Positions 1 to 4,759 of a stretch of DNA of 6,592 bases are shown piece after piece. Every line of letters begins with the position of its first letter. Position 1 is the stretch's first letter. A program made the translations under genes and the position numbers. Origin of the DNA: an uncultured Sphingomonadales bacterium (GTDB lineage: Bacteria; Pseudomonadota; Alphaproteobacteria; Sphingomonadales; Sphingomonadaceae); assembly GCA_903893935.1 (NCBI GenBank), contig CAITOD010000173.1, positions 1-6,592 of the forward strand, in the 5' to 3' direction. The notes under the pieces were generated by a model. The model was not told the DNA's origin. It did no database searches and saw nothing but the letters and a program-made list of their open reading frames with translations.

Positions 1-363
1 AACGCGCACACCACTGCCAGCGACGCGCTGTGGGCGGGGTTGCCGGTGGTGACGCGGGTGGGGCAGCAATTTGCCGCGCGCGTGTCGGCCAGCCTGCTGA
101 CCGCAGTCGGCCTGCCCGAACTGATCACGCACAGCGATGCCGATTATGAAGCGCTGATTCTCGAGCTTGCGGCTGACCCTGTCAGGCTGGCGGCGATCAG
201 GGGGAAACTGGCTGCCAATCGGCTGACCCATCCGCTGTTCGATACGCCCCGCTACACCCGGCACTTCGAAGCGGGGTTGAACCAGGCCTACGACACATAC
301 TTCGCAGGGCAACAACCGCGCGATATCTGCGTTGCACCATGTGACGGGCCAGGGACGCCATGA
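1..363 (+). CDS. TPR-type O-linked glycosyltransferase (GT41/OGT family), C-terminal end only
   Basis: This is the last 120 codons of a gene that starts left of the window; the reading frame is open from base 1 to the TGA at 361-363. The fragment begins at the N-A-H-T-T-A-S-D motif, the counterpart of the N-G-H-T-T-x-x-D nucleotide-sugar loop of human OGT. It continues through L-W-A-G-L-P-V-V-T, the R-V-S-A-S-L-L helix and the P-L-F-D-T-x-x-Y-T segment that close the second Rossmann lobe. From this motif to the stop it is exactly as long (120 residues) as the same part of genes 2 and 3, so the C-terminus is intact. The sugar donor (UDP-GlcNAc in OGTs, GDP-fucose in SPINDLY) and the protein acceptor cannot be told. 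The number of TPRs upstream is unknown. Its stop overlaps the start of gene 2 by ATGA. A TTG at 40 would open a short ORF but is internal to the domain and not a real start. Confidence 0.93.
   Translation, partial: NAHTTASDALWAGLPVVTRVGQQFAARVSASLLTAVGLPELITHSDADYEALILELAADPVRLAAIRGKLAANRLTHPLFDTPRYTRHFEAGLNQAYDTYFAGQQPRDICVAPCDGPGTP
351..363 (+). promoter_or_regulatory. Gene 1/2 junction: ribosome binding site and ATGA overlap
   Basis: AGGGA at 351-355 lies 4 nt before the ATG at 360. That ATG shares bases with the TGA stop of gene 1 (ATGA, 360-363). An in-frame TGA at 342-344 rules out a start further upstream. The arrangement is typical of translational coupling. Confidence 0.75.
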
Positions 364-2537
364 CCGACCGCAATCCGGACCCCGAAATTGCCCGCGCACA
401 AGTCTGTCTGCGCCAGGGGCAGATCGAAGCGGCCTTTGCGATCTATCGCGGTTTGGTCGCAGCCTTTCCGGGCGATCCGCGCCTTCAGCGCGCGCTGGCC
501 GCACTGGACCGGGGGCTGGGACCTGGCCGTGCCGCCCCCGAACCCCGTCCCGACCAGTTCGATGCGCTGGTGGGAATGCTCAATCAGGGCCGGTTTGCCG
601 AAACGATCGCACAGGCCAATATGCTCGTGCTCAGCCATCCCGGTGCGGTTGGTCTGTGGAGCCTCCTGGGTGTGGCCAGCGCGCAGAGCGGCAGGACCGA
701 TCTGGCGGTGATCGCATTCGGTCGCGCGTGCCACCTCAACCCTGCGATCCCGGAGTCGCAATGCAATTTTGGCAAAGCGCTGCTGGACGTGGGCCGGCTC
801 GACGATGCCGCCGCTTGCTACGCGCGCGCGATCGCGCTCCGGCCCGATTTCGTTTCCGCCTATTGCGATCTTGGCAATGTGCAGGCCGCGCAGGAGCGCT
901 TCGATGATGCAGCCGCCACTTACATGCAGGCGCTTTCGCGCAATCCCGGCTATGCCGAGGCGCACAACAATCTGGGCAATGTGCGCAAAGCCCAGGGCCG
1001 TTTTGACGAGGCGCTGGCCAGCTATCGCAGCGCTTTGGCCTGCAATCCGCACTATTACGACGCGCTTGCCAATCTGGGCAACTTGCTCAACAGTCGGGGC
1101 GAACTCGAAGCGGCGGCCGAGAGCTATCGCCGCGCGCTCGCGCTGCAGCCCGGCAATGCCGAAATCGAAGTAGAACTGTTGCGGTTGCAGCAGGATTTCG
1201 CCGACTGGACCGCATTCGACCATCTCGCCGCTACGTGCGCGCGGCTGGCGCAGCAGGATGCTGCACCGGCGCCTTTCAACATTTTGCCGCTGGCCGATGA
1301 TGCGGCGCTGCAACTGGCGTTTTCGCGCAAATGGGCGGCCGAGCGCTACAGGCAGGCCGCGCTGCCGCTGCCGGCGCGGCCGGCCACACGCCCCGATCGC
1401 TTGCGGATCGGCTATTTCAGCGCGGATTTTCATGATCACGCGACGCTGTTCCTGATGTCAGGCTTGCTGCGCGAACACGACAGGTCGCGTTTCGAGCTTT
1501 GCGCCTATAGCTACGGGCGTCAGCCGAAAGGCGCGCTGGGCGAGCAGGCGCGGCAACACATCGACCGGTTTTTCGATGCAGCCGGATTGCCGTCGCGCGC
1601 GCTGGCCGATCTCGCCCGCTCGCATGCGCTCGATATCGCGATCGATCTCAAAGGCTATACTGCGGGCACGCGGGTCGACGTGTTCCAGTACCGGCTGGCC
1701 CCGGTGCAGATCAGCTATCTGGGCTATCCCGGCACGCTCGCCACCGGTTTCATCGATTATATCGTCGCCGATGCCGTGGTGATCCCCGAGGACCTGCGCG
1801 CATGCTACACCGAAAAGGTTATCTGGCTGCCGCACAGCTATCAACCCAATGACAATACGCGCGAAATCGCCCCGCTACAAACGCGCCGCGCCGATTTCGG
1901 TCTGCCCGAGCATGGCTTTGTATTTTGCTGTTTCAACAACACCTACAAAATCACCCCACGCGAATTTGCAATCTGGATGCGCCTGCTCGGCAAAGTCGAA
2001 GGCAGCGTGCTGTGGCTGTACAAAGCCAATCGCTGGTGCGAGGCCAACTTGCGCAAGCAGGCGGCGCTGCGCGGGATTGCGCCCGATCGCCTGGTGTTCG
2101 CCGGGCGGCTCGAGCAGAGCCAACATCTGGCCCGCCACCGGCACGCCGATCTGTTTCTGGATACCTTCAATGTCAACGCGCACACCACCGCCAGCGATGC
2201 GCTGTGGGCCGGCCTTCCGGTGGTGACGCGGGCGGGGCAGCAACTTGCCGCGCGCGTCTCGGCCAGCCTGCTGACCGCAGTCGGCCTGCCCGACCTGATC
2301 ACGCACAGCGATGCCGACTACGAAGCGCTGATTTTTGACCTCGCAACCGACCCGGCAAAGCTGGCGGCGATCAGGGCCAGGCTGGCCACCAATCGCCGGA
2401 CCCACCCGCTGTTCGACACGCAAGGGTACACGCGCGATTTTGAAACGGGTTTGCAGCGCGCTTTCGACCGGTACCTTGCCGGAGAAGCTCCCTGCGATAT
2501 CCGCATTGCGCCAGTGGGCGAACAAGGCCGCCGATGA
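360..2537 (+). CDS. TPR-containing O-linked glycosyltransferase, GT41/SPINDLY-OGT family, 5 regular TPRs (725 aa)
   Basis: Predicted cytoplasmic enzyme that transfers a sugar from a nucleotide donor to Ser/Thr of proteins. Residues about 8-41 form a TPR-like helix pair, followed by a Pro/Gly/Arg-rich linker (about 53-65). A degenerate TPR (63-96) leads into five regular 34-residue TPRs at 97-266. A connector (267-346) leads to the GT-B catalytic domain (about 347-725). Motifs aligned by eye to human OGT are: G-Y-F-S-A-D-F-H-D-H with H360 matching catalytic-site His498; L-G-Y-P-G-T; Y-K-I with K530 matching Lys842; Q-H-L-A-R with H589; and N-A-H-T-T-A-S-D at 606-613. All key residues are present, so it is probably active. 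The animal intervening domain is absent, as is usual in bacteria. The start is well fixed: an in-frame TGA at 342-344 is followed by no earlier start codon, and AGGGA lies at 351-355. It differs from genes 3 and 4 by about 52 extra N-terminal residues. No signal peptide or membrane segment was seen. Confidence 0.95.
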   Translation: MTDRNPDPEIARAQVCLRQGQIEAAFAIYRGLVAAFPGDPRLQRALAALDRGLGPGRAAPEPRPDQFDALVGMLNQGRFAETIAQANMLVLSHPGAVGLWSLLGVASAQSGRTDLAVIAFGRACHLNPAIPESQCNFGKALLDVGRLDDAAACYARAIALRPDFVSAYCDLGNVQAAQERFDDAAATYMQALSRNPGYAEAHNNLGNVRKAQGRFDEALASYRSALACNPHYYDALANLGNLLNSRGELEAAAESYRRALALQPGNAEIEVELLRLQQDFADWTAFDHLAATCARLAQQDAAPAPFNILPLADDAALQLAFSRKWAAERYRQAALPLPARPATRPDRLRIGYFSADFHDHATLFLMSGLLREHDRSRFELCAYSYGRQPKGALGEQARQHIDRFFDAAGLPSRALADLARSHALDIAIDLKGYTAGTRVDVFQYRLAPVQISYLGYPGTLATGFIDYIVADAVVIPEDLRACYTEKVIWLPHSYQPNDNTREIAPLQTRRADFGLPEHGFVFCCFNNTYKITPREFAIWMRLLGKVEGSVLWLYKANRWCEANLRKQAALRGIAPDRLVFAGRLEQSQHLARHRHADLFLDTFNVNAHTTASDALWAGLPVVTRAGQQLAARVSASLLTAVGLPDLITHSDADYEALIFDLATDPAKLAAIRARLATNRRTHPLFDTQGYTRDFETGLQRAFDRYLAGEAPCDIRIAPVGEQGRR
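648..1157 (+). repeat. TPR array of gene 2: five 102-bp coding units
   Basis: Five in-frame 34-codon units start at residues 97, 131, 165, 199 and 233. They share the TPR pattern of small residues at positions 8 and 20, a hydrophobic at 7 and Pro at 32. The units are quite diverged from each other at DNA level. Position 6, which carries the peptide-binding Asn ladder in human OGT, reads Leu, Asn, Asp, Asn, Asn. Confidence 0.9.
2524..2537 (+). promoter_or_regulatory. Gene 2/3 junction: ribosome binding site and ATGA overlap
   Basis: AAGG at 2524-2527 lies 6 nt before the ATG at 2534, which overlaps the TGA stop of gene 2 (ATGA, 2534-2537). A second in-frame ATG at 2540 is a weaker alternative start. 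Confidence 0.75.
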
Positions 2538-4759
2538 CCATGTCGAATTCTGCCACAGAACCGCCCGCCAGCGTGCTCGATCGGCTGATCGGGCTGTTGA
2601 ACCGGGGGCACTTCGCCGAGGTCGTGACCGAGGCGCAAGTACAGGTGCGAACTTATTCCGGGTCTTTTGCGCTGTGGAGCATTCTGGGGGCGGGCAGCGC
2701 GCAAAGCGGCGAAGTCGATCTGGCGGTCACGGCCTTTGCGCAAGCTTGCGCGATCAGCCCGGGTCTTGCCGAAGCGCACAGCAACCTCGGCAATGCGCTG
2801 AAAAACCAGGCGCGATTTGACGAAGCCGTGGCGTCTTATCGCCAGGCGCTGACGCTCAGGCCGGATCTGGCCGGGGTGCATTACAATCTGGGTGGTGTGC
2901 TTCAGGACCAGGGCAGGCTGGACGAGGCGGCGGCATGTTATGGGCGTGCCATCGCACTCGATCCGGGCTTTGCCGATGCGCACCACAACCTTGGCCTCGT
3001 GCTCGCAGCGCAAGGCCGGCTCGACGAGGCAGCCCAGAGCTTTGCCCGCGTGCTGCAACGCAATCCCCGCCACGTCGCGGCGTACAACAGTTTTGGAAAT
3101 ATTTTCAAGGATATGGGCCGGCTGGACGACGCCATCGTCTGCTACCAGCAGGCGCTGGCGGTCAGACCCGACTATGCCGAAGCGCACAACAATCTCGGCA
3201 TCGTGCGCAGCGAACAAGGCTTGCTCGATGCAGCCTGCGCCTCGCTTTCGCGCGCGCTCGCGTTGAAGCCCGATTACGCCGAGGCGCATTACAATCTTGG
3301 CGATGTGCTGACACGGCAAGGCAAACTCGATGCGGCGGTCGAATCCTATCGGAGCGCGCTGGCGCTCCGGCCCGGCTATGCCGATGCCGAAGCGCAATTG
3401 CGGCATCAACAGCAGCACATGTGCGACTGGCATGACCATGACGCGTTTGCTGCCGCATTCGCGCGGCTGGCATCGGACCAGGTGGCGCCACCGCCTTTTA
3501 CCTGTCTGGCGATGACGGATGATGCCGCCGCGCAACTGGAGATTTCGCGCCATTGCGTTGCGGCGAAATATCGGGAAGCGCCTTTGGCACCATCGGCGAC
3601 GCCCCGGACCCGCAGCGGGCGTTTGCGCATTGGCTATTTCAGCGCGGACTTTCACGACCACGCGACGCTGTTCCTGATGGCGGGCCTGCTGCGCGAGCAT
3701 GACACGACGCGGTTCGAGGTGTTCGCGTACAGCTATGGTCGCCATGCGGCCGGCGAATGGGGGCAACGCGCGCGCGAAAGTGTCGAGCATTTTTTCGATG
3801 TCGCGGGCCAGCCTTCGCGCGCGATTGTCGATCTGGCGCGGTCGCATGCGCTCGATATCGCGATCGATCTCAAGGGCCATACGGCGCATTGTCGCCTCGA
3901 TCTGTTCCAGCTCGGGCTCGCCCCGGTGCAGATCAGCTATCTGGGCTATCCCGGGTCGCTGGGGGCCGATTTCATTGACTATATCGTCGCCGATCCGGTG
4001 GTCATTCCCGACCATGCGCGCGCGTATTACAGCGAGAGCGTGATCCGGCTGCCGCACAGCTATCAACCCAACGACAATCAGCGACCGATTGCCGAGACGG
4101 TGACGACGCGCGCGGATTTCGGCCTGCCCGAACACGGCGTGGTGCTGTGCTGCTTCAATGGCAGCTACAAGATTTCCCCGCGCGAATTCGATATCTGGAT
4201 GCGCGTCATGCGCGAAATCGATGGCAGCGTATTGTGGCTGTTCCGCTCAAATCGCTGGTGCGAAGCCAATCTGCGCAAAGAAGCAGCGGCACGCGGCATA
4301 GCGCCCGAACGGCTGGTGTTTGCCGAGCGTGCGGACCATGCACAGCACTTGGCCCGGCACAAGCACGCCGACCTGTTTCTCGATACGTTCAACGTGAACG
4401 CGCACACCACCGCGAGCGACGCGCTGTGGGCGGGGTTGCCGGTGGTGACGCGGGTGGGACAGCAATTTGCCGCGCGCGTGTCGGCCAGCCTGCTGACCGC
4501 GGTGGGCCTGCCCGAACTGATCGCGCACAACGATGCCGATTACGAAGCGCTGATCGTCGATCTCGCGACCGACCCGGCCAGGCTGGCATCGATCAGGGCC
4601 CGACTGGCGGCCAATCGCCTGACTTGTCCGCTGTTTGACACCAGGCAGTACACCCGCCTCTTCGAAGCCGGATTGATGCGGGCGTGCGATCTGCATTTTG
4701 CCGGTGAGGCCGCGCAGGATATCCGGATCGAGCCGGATGCTGGATATTGCGCACCATGA
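2534..4759 (+). CDS. TPR-containing O-linked glycosyltransferase, GT41/SPINDLY-OGT family, 7 regular TPRs (741 aa)
   Basis: Paralogue of gene 2 with the same predicted role as a cytoplasmic protein O-glycosyltransferase. A 44-residue leader containing a degenerate TPR (about 11-44) is followed by seven regular 34-residue TPRs at 45-282. The connector spans 283-362 and the GT-B domain about 363-741. Catalytic landmarks are all present: H376 in F-H-D-H (human His498 position), K546 in S-Y-K-I (Lys842 position), H605 in Q-H-L-A-R, and N-A-H-T-T-A-S-D at 622-629. From H376 to K546 is 170 residues and from H376 to the end 365, identical to gene 2, so the catalytic domain carries no net indel. The ATG at 2534 overlaps the gene 2 stop; AAGG at 2524-2527 is 6 nt upstream. 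An in-frame ATG at 2540 is an alternative but sits further from that site. Donor and acceptor are unknown. Its catalytic domain is closest, by eye, to gene 4 in the N-lobe end and to gene 1 at the C-lobe start. Confidence 0.95.
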   Translation: MTMSNSATEPPASVLDRLIGLLNRGHFAEVVTEAQVQVRTYSGSFALWSILGAGSAQSGEVDLAVTAFAQACAISPGLAEAHSNLGNALKNQARFDEAVASYRQALTLRPDLAGVHYNLGGVLQDQGRLDEAAACYGRAIALDPGFADAHHNLGLVLAAQGRLDEAAQSFARVLQRNPRHVAAYNSFGNIFKDMGRLDDAIVCYQQALAVRPDYAEAHNNLGIVRSEQGLLDAACASLSRALALKPDYAEAHYNLGDVLTRQGKLDAAVESYRSALALRPGYADAEAQLRHQQQHMCDWHDHDAFAAAFARLASDQVAPPPFTCLAMTDDAAAQLEISRHCVAAKYREAPLAPSATPRTRSGRLRIGYFSADFHDHATLFLMAGLLREHDTTRFEVFAYSYGRHAAGEWGQRARESVEHFFDVAGQPSRAIVDLARSHALDIAIDLKGHTAHCRLDLFQLGLAPVQISYLGYPGSLGADFIDYIVADPVVIPDHARAYYSESVIRLPHSYQPNDNQRPIAETVTTRADFGLPEHGVVLCCFNGSYKISPREFDIWMRVMREIDGSVLWLFRSNRWCEANLRKEAAARGIAPERLVFAERADHAQHLARHKHADLFLDTFNVNAHTTASDALWAGLPVVTRVGQQFAARVSASLLTAVGLPELIAHNDADYEALIVDLATDPARLASIRARLAANRLTCPLFDTRQYTRLFEAGLMRACDLHFAGEAAQDIRIEPDAGYCAP
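2666..3379 (+). repeat. TPR array of gene 3: seven 102-bp coding units
   Basis: Seven in-frame 34-codon units start at residues 45, 79, 113, 147, 181, 215 and 249 with no insertion between them. Position 6 reads Ile, Asn, Asn, Asn, Ser, Asn, Asn. The fifth unit (181-214) is the most diverged, with Y-N-S-F-G in place of H-x-N-L-G. The first unit (F-A-L-W-S-I-L-G) matches the first unit of genes 2 and 4 better than it matches its neighbours, so it is a conserved cap-like unit. Confidence 0.9.
4028..4166 (+). repeat. Near-identical paralogous tract, copy in gene 3 (partner 6454-6592)
   Basis: Aligned codon by codon, these 139 nt differ from 6454-6592 at 7 positions, all synonymous. Within it, 4067-4140 has a single mismatch. 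It encodes the end of the N-lobe, from the Y-S-E-S segment through P-H-S-Y-Q-P-N-D-N to C-C-F-N-G-S. Gene 2 is clearly diverged over the same stretch. The similarity may run on past the right edge. Confidence 0.85.
4756..4759 (+). promoter_or_regulatory. Gene 3/4 junction: ATGA overlap without a clear ribosome binding site
   Basis: The stop of gene 3 and the ATG of gene 4 share ATGA. Upstream there is only a GGA at 4742-4744, too far for a good Shine-Dalgarno. Reinitiation by ribosomes finishing gene 3 is the likely route of translation. Confidence 0.65.

Noticed and set aside
334..344. GCACCATG at the gene 1/2 junction, the same 8 bases as at the gene 3/4 start (4751-4758), as a possible former start site
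   Set aside because: Here the ATG at 339 is followed at once by TGA, and the C-termini of genes 1, 2 and 3 align at equal length without shifting this motif. A chance match is the simpler reading.
288..1439. A 383-codon minus-strand open frame over gene 2
   Set aside because: It is a shadow of gene 2's TPR region, rich in Arg and low in complexity, with no recognisable domain. It also crosses the gene 1/2 junction.
1925..2338. Plus-strand alternative frames inside genes 2 and 3 (for example 1925-2338 and 4147-4638)
   Set aside because: They lie inside conserved catalytic coding sequence in another frame, have Arg/Ala-rich shadow composition, and recur at paralogous positions only because the host genes are similar.
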